NCBI GenBank assembly: GCA_028868855.1
Contig: JAGWTR010000012.1
Location: 25,854 to 89,853 of the forward strand
DNA from: Burkholderiales bacterium
Lineage (GTDB): Bacteria > Pseudomonadota > Gammaproteobacteria > Burkholderiales > Burkholderiaceae_C
DNA: 64,000 bases
Reading direction: 5' to 3'
Shown in pieces: positions 46,104 through 56,368 of the stretch (positions are counted from its first letter, which is position 1; each line of letters starts with the position of its first letter). The translations under genes and the position numbers were made by a program. The notes beneath the pieces were generated by a model that was not told the origin of the DNA, searched no databases, and saw only the letters and a list, made by a program, of their open reading frames with translations.

Positions 46104-46922
46104 ATGAGCACTGACCACCCGACCCACAAGATTGCCATCGCTGGCGCGTCTGGCCGCATGGGCCGCATGCTGATCGAGGCTGTGCAGGCCGCTGACGACT
46201 GCGCCCTGGGCGGCGCTTTGGACATCGCCAGCAGCCCCGCCATTGGCCTGGATGCCCTGGCCTTCGCCGGGGGGCGCAGCGGCATCAACATTTGCGCCGA
46301 TTTGCGCGCGGGCCTGAAAGATGCCGGCTTTCTGATCGATTTCACCCGGCCCGAAGGGACGCTGCAGCACCTCAAGGTGTGCCGCGAACTGGGCGTCAAG
46401 GCCGTGATCGGCACCACCGGTTTCACGCCCGCGCAACTGGCCGACATTCAAGACGTGGCACGCGACATCGCCATCGTCATGGCGCCGAACATGAGCGTCG
46501 GTGTCAACGTCGTCCTCAAGCTGTTGGCCCAGGCGGCCAAGGCCTTGAAGGAAGGCTACGACATCGAGATCATCGAAGCCCATCATCGCCACAAGGTCGA
46601 CGCACCCAGCGGCACCGCCCTGAAGATGGGCGAAGTGGTGGCCGAGGCCATTGGCCGCGACCTCAAGTCCTGCGCGATTTACGGACGTGAAGGCGTGACC
46701 GGCGAGCGTGATCCAAGCACCATTGGCTTTGCCACCGTGCGCGGCGGCGACATCGTGGGCGATCACACCGTGCTGTTCGCCGGCATTGGCGAGCGCATCG
46801 AGATCACCCACAAATCGTCCAGCCGTTCGACCTACGCCCAGGGCAGCCTGCGCGCCGTGCGTTTCCTGGCGCACCAGCCGCATGGCCTGTTTGGCATGGA
46901 CGACGTGCTCGCCCTCAACTGA
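46104..46922 (+). CDS. dapB: 4-hydroxy-tetrahydrodipicolinate reductase
   Basis: A 272-residue NAD(P)H enzyme of the lysine and peptidoglycan diaminopimelate path. The Rossmann motif [15 protein letters not shown], the active region [22 protein letters not shown] and the conserved end [13 protein letters not shown] are present. It lies 37 bp after bamE and 18 bp before the exbB-like gene. Confidence 0.96.
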   Translation: MSTDHPTHKIAIAGASGRMGRMLIEAVQAADDCALGGALDIASSPAIGLDALAFAGGRSGINICADLRAGLKDAGFLIDFTRPEGTLQHLKVCRELGVKAVIGTTGFTPAQLADIQDVARDIAIVMAPNMSVGVNVVLKLLAQAAKALKEGYDIEIIEAHHRHKVDAPSGTALKMGEVVAEAIGRDLKSCAIYGREGVTGERDPSTIGFATVRGGDIVGDHTVLFAGIGERIEITHKSSSRSTYAQGSLRAVRFLAHQPHGLFGMDDVLALN

Positions 46923-46940
46923 TCTGATCGGAGTCATGCG

Positions 46941-47606
46941 ATGACAGGACTCTCCCATCTGTGGACCCAGGGTGATGCCATCTCTCGGGGTGTTGCGATC
47001 CTGCTGCTGCTGATGTCCATCAGCGCGTGGGTGGTCATCGTCTGGAAAAGCTGGTTGCTCAGCCGCGCCCGACAGGACTTGAACCGAGGCGTGCTGGCCT
47101 TCTGGGGGGCGCCCGATCTAAGCACGGCCCGACAGGCGGTGCAGGCACTCGACCGCGAAGGCGTGCTGCTGCCGCTGGTTGACGCCGCCGCGGTGGCGTC
47201 CAGGCCCGGCACCCTGGAATCGCAAGCCGAGCCTGAAGCGCAACTCACGCGCCGCCTGCGCGACAGCCTCCACGAGGTGCTGGCGCGCCTGCAAGTTGGC
47301 CAGGTGCTGCTGGCCTCCGTCGGGGCCGTGTCGCCTTTCGTGGGCCTGCTGGGCACCGTCTGGGGCATCTACCACGCCATGATGGGCATCAGCACCGAAG
47401 GGTCAGTCAGCCTGGACAAGGTGGCTGGCCCGGTGGGCGAGGCGCTCATCATGACGGCCGCCGGACTGGCCGTGGCCATTCCTGCCGTGCTGGCCTACAA
47501 CATCTTCGGTAAATTCGTCTCGGCCGCCGAGGCCGACCTCGAAGGCTTTGCGCACGACCTGCGTGAAACCATCCTGGGGCGCCGCGTTCAGCGCCCTGAC
47601 ACCTGA
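46941..47606 (+). CDS. MotA/TolQ/ExbB proton-channel protein
   Basis: A 221-residue inner-membrane protein with three helices and the channel block SVGAVSPFVGLLGTVWGIYHAMMGIS. With ExbD it forms the proton-driven motor that energises TonB-dependent uptake, or a Tol-like system. It is followed 15 bp later by ExbD. tonB is absent from the window, so whether it serves TonB or Tol is inferred. Confidence 0.9.
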   Translation: MTGLSHLWTQGDAISRGVAILLLLMSISAWVVIVWKSWLLSRARQDLNRGVLAFWGAPDLSTARQAVQALDREGVLLPLVDAAAVASRPGTLESQAEPEAQLTRRLRDSLHEVLARLQVGQVLLASVGAVSPFVGLLGTVWGIYHAMMGISTEGSVSLDKVAGPVGEALIMTAAGLAVAIPAVLAYNIFGKFVSAAEADLEGFAHDLRETILGRRVQRPDT

Positions 47607-47621
47607 TCGGACGCCCGCGCC

Positions 47622-48059
<438 letters not shown>

Positions 48060-48087
48060 AGCGGTGTTGATCGCCTCCAGGAGTGGT

Positions 48088-49587
48088 ATGTCCGCCCCCA
48101 AGTTCCAGACTCAGCGTTTTGACGATGCCCAGGCTGCCCTGGATCGGGTGACCCAGCTGTATGACTCACAGATCCATTACCTGCGTGCCGCGCTGCACCG
48201 ATTCGTGGGGGGTGAGACCTTCAAGCAGCATGTGCGGGCCAAGTACCCCTTCGTGCGCATTCACACCGACACGGTAGCGCGCGCGGACTCGCGCTTGTCT
48301 TATGGTTTCGTGGCCGGCCCTGGCATTTACGAAACCACCGTCACCCGCCCCGATCTCTACGCCGACTACTACCGCGAGCAGTTCGAACTGCTGCTCAAGA
48401 ACCACGGCGTTTCGTTGGAAGTGGGCCTGAGCAGCGAGCCCATTCCGGTGCATTTTTCGCTGGCCGAGCACGACCACCTGGAAGGCAATCTGCCGCCAGA
48501 TCGACGCTTGCTTCTGCGCGATCAGTTCGATCTGCCCGACCTGGCTTCCATGGACGACGGCATTGCCAACGGCGCCTACGAAACCCTCGGTGGCGCAACC
48601 CGGCCACTGGCCCTGTTCACGGCGCCGCGGGTCGACTATTCACTGCACCGCCTGAGGCACTACACCGGGACCTCGCCCGAGCACTTCCAGAACTTCGTGC
48701 TGTTCACCAACTACCAGTTCTACATCGACGAGTTTGTGCGGATGGGGCTGGAGCTGATGCGCACCTCGCCCGATCCGGCCAACCCGCGCGACGATGACGA
48801 CTGCATCGCCTTTGTCGAGCCGGGCAATGTGATCACCCGCCGGGTTGGCGTGTCGGCCGAGGCGATGGATGCGCTGGGCATTGCGCCGCTGCGTCTGCCG
48901 CAAATGCCGGCCTACCACCTGATGCGTCGGGACCGCAGCGGCATCACCATGGTCAATATTGGCGTGGGGCCGGCCAACGCCAAAACCATCACCGACCACA
49001 TCGCCGTGCTGCGCCCGCACGCCTGGATCATGCTGGGCCACTGCGCGGGCCTGCGCAACTCCCAGCAGATGGGCGACTACGTGCTGGCCCACGGCTATGT
49101 GCGTGAAGATCATGTGCTCGACGAAGACCTGCCCCTGTGGGTGCCCATTCCACCTCTGGCTGAGATTCAGGTGGCGCTCGAAGGGGCGGTAGAAGACGTG
49201 ACTCAGCTCAGTGGCTATGAGCTCAAACGCATCATGCGCACGGGCACGGTGGCGTCCACCGACAACCGCAACTGGGAATTGCTGCCCCACCGCGAACCTG
49301 AGCAGCGCTTCAGCCAGAGCCGGGCCGTTGCGCTGGACATGGAAAGCGCCACGATCGCGGCCAATGGGTTCAGGTTTCGGGTGCCCTACGGCACCTTGCT
49401 GTGCGTGAGCGACAAACCCCTGCACGGCGAAATCAAGCTGCCGGGCATGGCCAACCAGTTCTACCGTGAGCGCGTGGATCAACACCTGCGCATAGGCCTG
49501 CGGGCCATTGAACGCCTGCGCGGCAATCGCGCCGGACAACTGCACAGCCGCAAGCTGCGCAGCTTTGCCGAGGTGGCATTTCAGTGA
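48088..49587 (+). CDS. amn: AMP nucleosidase
   Basis: A 499-residue enzyme that hydrolyses AMP to adenine and ribose 5-phosphate. The N-terminal regulatory domain is followed by a nucleoside-phosphorylase fold with ALDMESATIAANGFRFRVPYGTLLCVSDKPLHGE, where Glu and Asp contact the ribose and base. ATG 48088 follows CAGGAG. The length equals E. coli Amn. Confidence 0.94.
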   Translation: MSAPKFQTQRFDDAQAALDRVTQLYDSQIHYLRAALHRFVGGETFKQHVRAKYPFVRIHTDTVARADSRLSYGFVAGPGIYETTVTRPDLYADYYREQFELLLKNHGVSLEVGLSSEPIPVHFSLAEHDHLEGNLPPDRRLLLRDQFDLPDLASMDDGIANGAYETLGGATRPLALFTAPRVDYSLHRLRHYTGTSPEHFQNFVLFTNYQFYIDEFVRMGLELMRTSPDPANPRDDDDCIAFVEPGNVITRRVGVSAEAMDALGIAPLRLPQMPAYHLMRRDRSGITMVNIGVGPANAKTITDHIAVLRPHAWIMLGHCAGLRNSQQMGDYVLAHGYVREDHVLDEDLPLWVPIPPLAEIQVALEGAVEDVTQLSGYELKRIMRTGTVASTDNRNWELLPHREPEQRFSQSRAVALDMESATIAANGFRFRVPYGTLLCVSDKPLHGEIKLPGMANQFYRERVDQHLRIGLRAIERLRGNRAGQLHSRKLRSFAEVAFQ

Positions 49588-49627
49588 GGACTTGGGGGCG
49601 GCGTGCCCCCAGGTTTTCTCTGCCCAA

Positions 49628-49942
49628 TCAGGCCGCGGCGGCCTGCGGCATATCAACCGCCGGCAGCACTTCGCGACGGATCTGGTCGCCGGCCAGTTGG
49701 GCGGCCACTTTCAGGTCGTAGGCGGTTTGCAGATCCATCCAGTACTGGGCGGGCGTGCCAAAGAATTGGGCCAGACGCAGTGCCGAATCGGGGCTGATGC
49801 CGCGTCGTTCGCGAACGATGTCGTTCACCCGGGGGGCGGGAACGTGCAGCCGAATGGCCAAGCCGCTGGCCGACAAACCGTGAGGAGCCATGAATTGACT
49901 GCGGAGGATGGCGCCAGGGTGGACAGCTTCAGAAGTGCTCAT
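49628..49942 (-). CDS. HigA-type addiction-module antitoxin, no toxin beside it
   Basis: A 104-residue XRE-family protein. HPGAILRSQFM, the helix-turn-helix GLSASGLAIRLHVPAPRVNDIVRERRGISPDSALRLAQFFG and PAQYWMDLQTAYDL are the HigA signature. Normally higB, the mRNA-cleaving toxin, lies immediately upstream in the same direction; here the 150-bp gap to the divergent Crp-like gene holds no higB-sized frame. It may act as a stray antitoxin or repressor. Confidence 0.9.
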   Translation of the reverse strand: MSTSEAVHPGAILRSQFMAPHGLSASGLAIRLHVPAPRVNDIVRERRGISPDSALRLAQFFGTPAQYWMDLQTAYDLKVAAQLAGDQIRREVLPAVDMPQAAAA

Positions 49943-50096
49943 GGTTCTCAGGGGTCTCAGGGTTTTCTACTAGATGGCGGTATCCTAGACGCTGCTGGGT
50001 GAACGGATTGTCAATATCGGTACAGTTTGCACGCCATCCATCTAACCCAATTTGGGAACGTGCCCAGTCCGTCACAGTATTTCGAGCTTGTTGTTC

Positions 50097-50873
50097 ATGA
50101 ATCGCCGCACCGAAGTCACGCCGCCCAGTTTGCTGTCTGCCCTGCAATCGCACCTCTGGTTTGCCAGCTGTCCGGCCGACTTGCAGGAGGCGCTGGTGGA
50201 GCGCTCCCGCCTGTGGCATCTCAAGGCGGGCGAAACGCTGTTCGAACGTGGCGACGAGCACGATGGGCTGTGTTGTGTGGTGGCCGGGGCCTTGAAAGTG
50301 GGTTCGACCAGTCCGCGCGATGGCAGCCGCCGGTTGACGCTTTACGTCGAGCCTTACCAGTGGTTTGGCGAGATCGCGCTGATTGACCGCAAGCCGCGCA
50401 GCCAGGATGCGGTGGCGGACACCGACGCCACGGTGCTGGTGGTGTCGCGGGCCGCGCTGGAGCCCTGGCTGGATGCTCATCCGCAATACTGGCGCGACAT
50501 CGCGCGCCTAGCCTGTGGCAAGGTGCGCCTGATGCTCATGGCCTTGGAGGACAACGCGTCCTTGTCGACGGAGCAGCAACTGGCCCGGCGCCTGATTTTC
50601 GCGGCGACCAGTTATGGCCTGGCGGTTCAACCCACCTTGCGACGCCGACTGCGCCTGCCGCAGGACTACCTGGCGCGCATGCTGGGGGTGTCCCGCCAGA
50701 CCATCAACAAGGCCTTGAAATCACTGGCCAGCAGTCGCGTCATTGCCGTGCATTACGCCGAGATCGAAATCCTGGACGTGCAGGCGCTGGCCGCCAAGGC
50801 CGGCCCCTTTGACGAGGCGCTCTGGGGCGGATTGGCGGCGACCGATCCCGGCCTCAAGCCGCCCGGGGCTTGA
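50097..50873 (+). CDS. Crp/Fnr-family transcription regulator
   Basis: A 258-residue regulator with a cyclic-nucleotide-binding-like domain (about 20-135) and C-terminal winged helix ([20 protein letters not shown]). It lacks the FNR cysteine cluster, so a nucleotide or other small-ligand sensor is likely. It is divergent from higA and its last 20 bp overlap the end of purT. Confidence 0.88.
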   Translation: MNRRTEVTPPSLLSALQSHLWFASCPADLQEALVERSRLWHLKAGETLFERGDEHDGLCCVVAGALKVGSTSPRDGSRRLTLYVEPYQWFGEIALIDRKPRSQDAVADTDATVLVVSRAALEPWLDAHPQYWRDIARLACGKVRLMLMALEDNASLSTEQQLARRLIFAATSYGLAVQPTLRRRLRLPQDYLARMLGVSRQTINKALKSLASSRVIAVHYAEIEILDVQALAAKAGPFDEALWGGLAATDPGLKPPGA

Positions 50874-52080
50874 CTCGGCGGGCCGCTTCCTTGGCGCGTT
50901 GGCGTGCCACGTCCACATCGGCATCAAAGGCCAGCGCCACGCCCATGCGCCGCTTGGCGAAGCTCTCGGGTTTGCCAAACAGACGGAGGTCGGTGTTGGG
51001 CACGCTCAGTGCCTCGGCGACGCCGTCAAACACCACGGCCTGGGCGTCAATCCCGCCGTAGATCACCGCCGAGGCGCCTGGTGTGCGCAGGGCGGTGTTC
51101 ACGGGCAAACCCAGAATGGCGCGGGCGTGCAATTCAAATTCGCTTTGCACCTGCGTGGTGAGCGTGACCAGGCCGGTGTCATGCGGGCGCGGGCTCACCT
51201 CGCTGAACCACACCGCATCACCCTTGATGAACAGCTCCACGCCGAAAACGCCCTGGCCGCCCAGGTCGTCGGTCACGGCCTTGGCGATCTCGCGGGCGCG
51301 GCGCAGCGCCTCGGCGCGCATGGGCTGGGGCTGCCAGCTTTCAACGTAGTCGCCGCTGACCTGCAGGTGGCCGATGGGCTCGCAAAATTGCGTCTCGATC
51401 TGACCGCTGGTGCCCACGGCGCGCACCGTCAGCAGCGTGATCTCGTAGTCAAAATCGACGAAGCCTTCGACGATGACGCGCGTGTGGCTGACGCGCCCGC
51501 CCGCCATCGCGACGTCCCAGGCGGCTTGCACATCGGCGGGACCGTCGATCTTGCTCTGGCCCTTGCCCGACGAACTCACCACCGGCTTGACCACGCAGGG
51601 GTAGCCAATTTTGTGGTCGATGGCCGCTTGCAGATCGGCCAGTGAGTCGGCGAACACATAGGGGCTGGTGGGCAGGCCCAGGGTCTCACAGGCCAGGCGG
51701 CGAATGCCCTCGCGGTCCATGGTCAGACGCGCCGCACGGGCGGTGGGAATGACGCGCACCACGCCTTGCGCTTCGAGTTCTTCCAGCACCGGCGTGGCGA
51801 TGGCTTCGATTTCAGGCACGACCAGATCGGGGCGCTCAGCCAGGACCAGGGCGCGCAGTTGTTCGGCATCGCTCATGGTGATCGTGCGGGCATGGTGCGC
51901 CACTTGCTGGCCGGGGGCATGGTCGTAGCGATCGACCGCGAGGGTCTCCACGCCCAGGCGTTGCAAGGCGATCAACACTTCCTTGCCCAGCTCGCCCGAG
52001 CCCAGCAGCATGACGCGGACCGAGGCGGGTGACAAGGGCGTGCCCAGGGTGACGGTGTGGGGGGTGGTGCGTGAGGACAT
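50854..52080 (-). CDS. purT: Formate-dependent GAR formyltransferase
   Basis: A 408-residue ATP-grasp enzyme that formylates GAR with formate in purine synthesis. [20 protein letters not shown] begins the fold, [15 protein letters not shown] is the ATP loop, and [17 protein letters not shown] is a strong signature. Start at 52080 chosen from the family N-terminus. It overlaps the Crp-like gene end by 20 bp and is divergent from the ABC operon at 52181. Confidence 0.95.
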   Translation of the reverse strand: MSSRTTPHTVTLGTPLSPASVRVMLLGSGELGKEVLIALQRLGVETLAVDRYDHAPGQQVAHHARTITMSDAEQLRALVLAERPDLVVPEIEAIATPVLEELEAQGVVRVIPTARAARLTMDREGIRRLACETLGLPTSPYVFADSLADLQAAIDHKIGYPCVVKPVVSSSGKGQSKIDGPADVQAAWDVAMAGGRVSHTRVIVEGFVDFDYEITLLTVRAVGTSGQIETQFCEPIGHLQVSGDYVESWQPQPMRAEALRRAREIAKAVTDDLGGQGVFGVELFIKGDAVWFSEVSPRPHDTGLVTLTTQVQSEFELHARAILGLPVNTALRTPGASAVIYGGIDAQAVVFDGVAEALSVPNTDLRLFGKPESFAKRRMGVALAFDADVDVARQRAKEAARRVKPRAA

Positions 52081-52180
52081 GCCAGAAAGTATAGAAGCGC
52101 CCCAAGGAAAGCCGCTGAAGCAGCGGCATACTGGCAGGTTGGGAGCGTTAAACGCATCTTCAATGCACACCGAAGGCACC

Positions 52181-52888
52181 ATGCATCCAGTCATCCTGAA
52201 GCACGTCGGAAAGATTTATCACCTCGATTCGATCGGTGTGCCGGCCTTGGTGGACATCAACCTGGAGATCCGGTCGAATCGCTTCACCGTCATCTCTGGG
52301 GCCTCCGGCAGTGGCAAGACCACCTTGCTGAACCTGATTGGCTGCATCGACCTGCCAGACCAAGGCGAGATCATCGTTGCGGGCCAGCCTGTGCAGAAAA
52401 TGTCCGACGATGCCTTGTCGGACTTCCGGGCGCGCCATCTGGGCTTCATTTTCCAGAATTTCAACCTCTTGCCGGTACTGAGCGCTTACGAGAACGTCGA
52501 GTACCCCCTGGTGCTGGCCCAGGTGCCGGCGGCGCAGCGCAAGCAGCGAGTGCTGGCCCTGCTCGATGCGGTGGGCCTGTCCGACCGGGCGCAAAACCGC
52601 CCCGGCCAGCTCTCGGGTGGGCAGCGCCAGCGCGTGGCGATCGCGCGTGCGCTGGCGCTGGAGCCGCAACTGGTGCTGGCCGACGAACCCACGGCCAACC
52701 TTGACAGCCACACCGGCGAGGCCATCATCGCGCTGATGCGCAAAATGCAGCGTGACCTGCATGTCTCCTTCGTGTTCTCATCGCACGACCCGCACGTGCT
52801 GGCTGAAGCGGACGACACCGTGTTCCTGCGCGACGGCCGGATCACCTCCATCCAACGACGTGACGACCAGGTCGAGGCTGCCGTATGA
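52181..52888 (+). CDS. ABC transporter ATPase, LolD/MacB type
   Basis: A 235-residue ATPase. Walker [11 protein letters not shown]-loop [22 protein letters not shown], signature [15 protein letters not shown] and Walker [13 protein letters not shown] are typical of MacB/LolD ATPases, which power extraction or efflux rather than import. ATG 52181 has GAAGG just before it. Its stop overlaps the permease start by 4 bp. Confidence 0.9.
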   Translation: MHPVILKHVGKIYHLDSIGVPALVDINLEIRSNRFTVISGASGSGKTTLLNLIGCIDLPDQGEIIVAGQPVQKMSDDALSDFRARHLGFIFQNFNLLPVLSAYENVEYPLVLAQVPAAQRKQRVLALLDAVGLSDRAQNRPGQLSGGQRQRVAIARALALEPQLVLADEPTANLDSHTGEAIIALMRKMQRDLHVSFVFSSHDPHVLAEADDTVFLRDGRITSIQRRDDQVEAAV

Positions 52889-54276
52889 ACACCTTCTTGC
52901 TCGCACTGCGCAACCTGCTGCGCAACCGCCGCCGCTCGATCGCCACGCTGTTGGCCATGGTCTTTGGTCTGGATGCGATCCTGATGTTTGGTGGCTACAC
53001 CGGCAACGTCGTCGATGCGCTGCAAACCGGCTATGTGCAGCGCAGCGGCCATCTGCAAATTCAACATCAGGACTATTTTCTGTATGGCACCGGCAACCCG
53101 GTCGCTTATGGCATTGCCGACTACCAACGCATCATCGATCGCGTCAAGCGCGATCCCGAGTTGGCGCCGATGTTGACCGTGGTCACGCCCATTCTGCAGT
53201 TGGGGGGCATCGCTGGCAATTTCGCGGCGGGCGTGTCCAAGACGGTCATTGCCAGCGGCATCGTGGTGGACGAGCAAAATCAACTGCGCCTGTGGAACGA
53301 CTACAGCGTGGCCCGCTACTCAGGGCCCTTGGCCTTGACCGGGACCCGCAGTGATGCCGCCGTGATCGGCACCGGCGTGGCGCGCATGTTGCAGCTGTGC
53401 GGTCCGCTCAAGGTGCCCGATTGCAAGCAGCCGATGCCGATGCCTGCAAAGGAAGGCCGGCGCGCGCCCGATGACATCGCGGCCCTGTCGGCCCTCGAAC
53501 AACCCCAGGCGCGCGCCCCGGGGGATGACTCACACATCGAGATCCTGGCCGCCAATGACCGTGGCGTCCCCAACGTGGCGGGCTTGACCGTTGTGAAGGC
53601 GGAAAATCAGGGCATGAAGCAATTCGACGACATCTTCATGACCATGCATCTGGCCCAGGCCCAGCAGCTCATCTACGGCGGCTCCGACCCGCAGGTCACG
53701 GCGATCCAGGTGCAACTGCATCACACCGGTCAAATCCCGGTGGCGCGGGCGCGCCTCCAACAACTGTTGGCCCACGATTTCAAGGACCGCACGCTGGAGT
53801 TGCAGGACTACGAAACGCTGAACCCGATGTATGGCCAGACCATCAAGTTCTTCAAGTCCGTGTTCAGCTTCATCGCCACCCTGATCGGCGTGATCGTGTT
53901 GTTCACGGTCGGCAACACCATGAGCATGGCCGTGGTCGAGCGCACGGTCGAGATCGGCACCTTGCGTGCCGTCGGCTTGCGTCGGGGCGGCATACGGCGC
54001 CTGTTCATCTGCGAGGGGCTGCTGCTGGGCCTGTTCGGCGCGGTGCTGGGGGTGCTCAGTGCGATCGCCCTGGCCGGCTTGATCAACCACAGCGGCATTT
54101 CCTGGACGCCGCCCGGCTACACCCAACCCTATCCGCTCACGGTGCGGGTCTGGGGCGATTGGACGCTGATTTGTGGCAGCGTGATGGGCCTGATGTTGGT
54201 GGCCATTCTCTCGGCCTGGTGGCCTGCCAAACGGGCCTCCAAACAGAACATCGTTGAAGCCCTGCGGCATGTATGA
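52885..54276 (+). CDS. FtsX/LolC-like ABC permease
   Basis: A 463-residue permease with one N-terminal helix, a large periplasmic domain (about 45-330) and three C-terminal helices in the FtsX domain (FKSVFSFIATLIGVIVLFTVGNTMSMAVVERTVEIGTLRAVG). It dimerises and pairs with the upstream ATPase. The periplasmic domain resembles MacB/LolE. This arrangement pulls substrates from the inner membrane into the periplasm. Confidence 0.88.
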   Translation: MNTFLLALRNLLRNRRRSIATLLAMVFGLDAILMFGGYTGNVVDALQTGYVQRSGHLQIQHQDYFLYGTGNPVAYGIADYQRIIDRVKRDPELAPMLTVVTPILQLGGIAGNFAAGVSKTVIASGIVVDEQNQLRLWNDYSVARYSGPLALTGTRSDAAVIGTGVARMLQLCGPLKVPDCKQPMPMPAKEGRRAPDDIAALSALEQPQARAPGDDSHIEILAANDRGVPNVAGLTVVKAENQGMKQFDDIFMTMHLAQAQQLIYGGSDPQVTAIQVQLHHTGQIPVARARLQQLLAHDFKDRTLELQDYETLNPMYGQTIKFFKSVFSFIATLIGVIVLFTVGNTMSMAVVERTVEIGTLRAVGLRRGGIRRLFICEGLLLGLFGAVLGVLSAIALAGLINHSGISWTPPGYTQPYPLTVRVWGDWTLICGSVMGLMLVAILSAWWPAKRASKQNIVEALRHV

Positions 54277-54320
54277 CGGGGCGCACGTCGCCATGGCGGC
54301 AAGACCTTGAAAGGCGAGAC

Positions 54321-55100
54321 ATGAAAACACTGATGCAGCGTCTGATGTGCCTGGTGGCCCCACTGCTGCTGGCCAGCCTGGCCCACGCCACGCCCAGCGC
54401 GCAGGACATCCTGGCCGCCAGCGATGCGATTCGCAATCCCGACAAACCGTTCAGCCTGGTCAACCAGTTGATCGAGTATCGCAACGGCAAGCAAACTGGC
54501 GACATGACCCTGGCCATTTACGCCAAGGCGGAAGCCAACAACGGGCAGTTTCGCAATCTGGTGCGCTTCATCGCGCCGGCCCGCGATGCCAACAAGCTGA
54601 TGCTCAAAACGGGCAACGACTTGTGGTTTTACGACCCATCCAGCAAGGCCAGCATCCGCATGTCGCCGCAACAGCGTCTGCTCGGACAGGCGGCCAACGG
54701 CGACGTGGTGACTGCCAATCTGTCGCTGGACTACCAGGCCGAGCTGGCGACCGAAGAAGACACGCCCGATGGAGACCGCAAGGCGCGTCATTGCTACAAG
54801 CTGGCGCTGGCCGCGAAGACGCCCGATGTCACCTACCACCGCATCGAGTTGTGGATCGACACCAGCAACAACCGTCCGGTCAAAGGGCGCTTCTACGCCG
54901 AAAGCGGGCGTCTGTTGAAGACGGCCTATTACCGTCGCTACGACAAGCAGCTTGGCGTGGAGCGCCCCACCGAAACCGTGATCATCGACGGCCTGGACCC
55001 GAACTGGGTAACAGTCATGCGCTATTCCAGCTGGGCCTGGCGTGACGTGCCTGACGCCTGGTTGCAGCGCGATTACCTGGCCCGCTTCAAGCCGGAGTGA
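54321..55100 (+). CDS. LolA-like outer-membrane lipoprotein-sorting protein
   Basis: A 259-residue exported protein; signal peptide to about AHA-TPS. The rest fits the LolA_like fold found in outer-membrane lipoprotein-sorting proteins, including NLVRFIAPARDANKLMLKTGNDLWFYDPSSKASIRMSPQQRLLG. LolA carries lipoproteins across the periplasm. It is third in the ABC operon, 44 bp after the permease, so it may ferry the ABC substrate onward. Confidence 0.85.
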   Translation: MKTLMQRLMCLVAPLLLASLAHATPSAQDILAASDAIRNPDKPFSLVNQLIEYRNGKQTGDMTLAIYAKAEANNGQFRNLVRFIAPARDANKLMLKTGNDLWFYDPSSKASIRMSPQQRLLGQAANGDVVTANLSLDYQAELATEEDTPDGDRKARHCYKLALAAKTPDVTYHRIELWIDTSNNRPVKGRFYAESGRLLKTAYYRRYDKQLGVERPTETVIIDGLDPNWVTVMRYSSWAWRDVPDAWLQRDYLARFKPE

Positions 55101-55103
55101 TCC

Positions 55104-56363
55104 ATGCCTAAGTCTGTGGTGCTGGCCACCCTCGTGTGGCTGGCTGCGGCGCCCGCCCTGGCGCAAGACGACCCGGATGCCGCCGCTTTGTCGCTGGCCG
55201 ACCAGACCTCCAGCAAAGTCGACGCCGACAAGGGGTGGCAGATGGCGCTGGAAGTCGCCGCGAGCGAGTCGAGTCCGCGCGATGGCGGCCCGGTGCTGCA
55301 TGGTCAGCGGCTGTCCTTCGACCTGCAATTTGACCAGTCGATCGCCCAGGGCTGGCGCGCGGTTTTTTCCGATCAGATCGATGTGCGCTGGCAGGACTGG
55401 CTGTCGGATCAAAACACCGTCAACACCTTGAGAGAAGCCTATCTGAGCTGGCAGCCGATGGCGGAGCGGGCCCTGGATCTCGGCCGCATCAATGCCCGCT
55501 ACGGGGTGGCGTTGGGCTACAACCCGACGGATTATTTTCGCGCTGGCGCTGCGCGCTCCATTGTCTCGATCAGCCCCAGCAGTTTGAGAAGCAACCGATT
55601 GGGTAGCGTGATGCTGCGCGGCCAGACGCTGTGGGACGGTGGTTCGCTGACGGCGCTGGTGTCGCCCAAGCTGGCTCAGGCGCCAAGCACCGCGCCATTC
55701 AGTCTGGATGCGGGCGCCACCAACAACCTCAACCGCTGGTTGATTGCCCTGAGCCAGGCGCTGACCGAAACCATCCATCCCCAATGGCTGCTGTATGGCG
55801 CCGAGCACCAGTCGCCGCAGTTGGGTGCCAACCTGACCTATCTGCTCAACGACGCCACGGTGGCCTATGGCGAGTGGTCTGGCGGGCGCAGCCCCTCGCA
55901 ACGCTCGCAAGCCTTGCAGACGCCATCCGACGAGACCTTCCGATCACGCCTGGCCACCGGCCTCACCTACACCACCACCAACAAGGTGTCGCTGACGGCG
56001 GAATATGACTACAACGGCGCCGCGCTGGACAGCCGCGATTGGAAAGCCCTGGCTCGCAGTAACCCCTTGCCGTATGTGCAATACCGTGGCTGGGCACAGA
56101 ACAGCCAGGAACTGCCCACCCGGCAGGCGTTGTTTCTGTATGCCACGTGGCAGGACGCGCTGGTCAACCACTTTGACCTGACGGCGATGCTGCGCTTCAA
56201 CGCTGAAGACCGCAGTCGCCTGTCATGGCTGGAGGCGCGCTACCACTGGGATCGGGCCGATCTGGCGCTGCAGTGGCAACGCAACAGTGGTACGCCTGGC
56301 AGCGAGTTTGGGGCTTTGCCGCAGCAGCACGCGGTGCAGGTGCTGCTGCGGTACTTCTTTTAA
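55104..56363 (+). CDS. Outer-membrane beta-barrel-like protein
   Basis: A 419-residue protein with a signal peptide (cleavage near ALA-QD) and many alternating strands. It ends in VLLRYFF, a C-terminal aromatic signal for the BAM complex. No family is recognised. Spaced 3 bp after the LolA-like gene, it completes a four-gene unit and could be the final outer-membrane receptor or channel of the path. Alternative: an unrelated porin-like protein. Confidence 0.75.
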   Translation: MPKSVVLATLVWLAAAPALAQDDPDAAALSLADQTSSKVDADKGWQMALEVAASESSPRDGGPVLHGQRLSFDLQFDQSIAQGWRAVFSDQIDVRWQDWLSDQNTVNTLREAYLSWQPMAERALDLGRINARYGVALGYNPTDYFRAGAARSIVSISPSSLRSNRLGSVMLRGQTLWDGGSLTALVSPKLAQAPSTAPFSLDAGATNNLNRWLIALSQALTETIHPQWLLYGAEHQSPQLGANLTYLLNDATVAYGEWSGGRSPSQRSQALQTPSDETFRSRLATGLTYTTTNKVSLTAEYDYNGAALDSRDWKALARSNPLPYVQYRGWAQNSQELPTRQALFLYATWQDALVNHFDLTAMLRFNAEDRSRLSWLEARYHWDRADLALQWQRNSGTPGSEFGALPQQHAVQVLLRYFF

Positions 56364-56368
56364 AGCGC

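Noticed and set aside
49943..50096. Search for a HigB toxin upstream of HigA
   Set aside because: All three frames on the minus strand are interrupted or too short and none resembles HigB.
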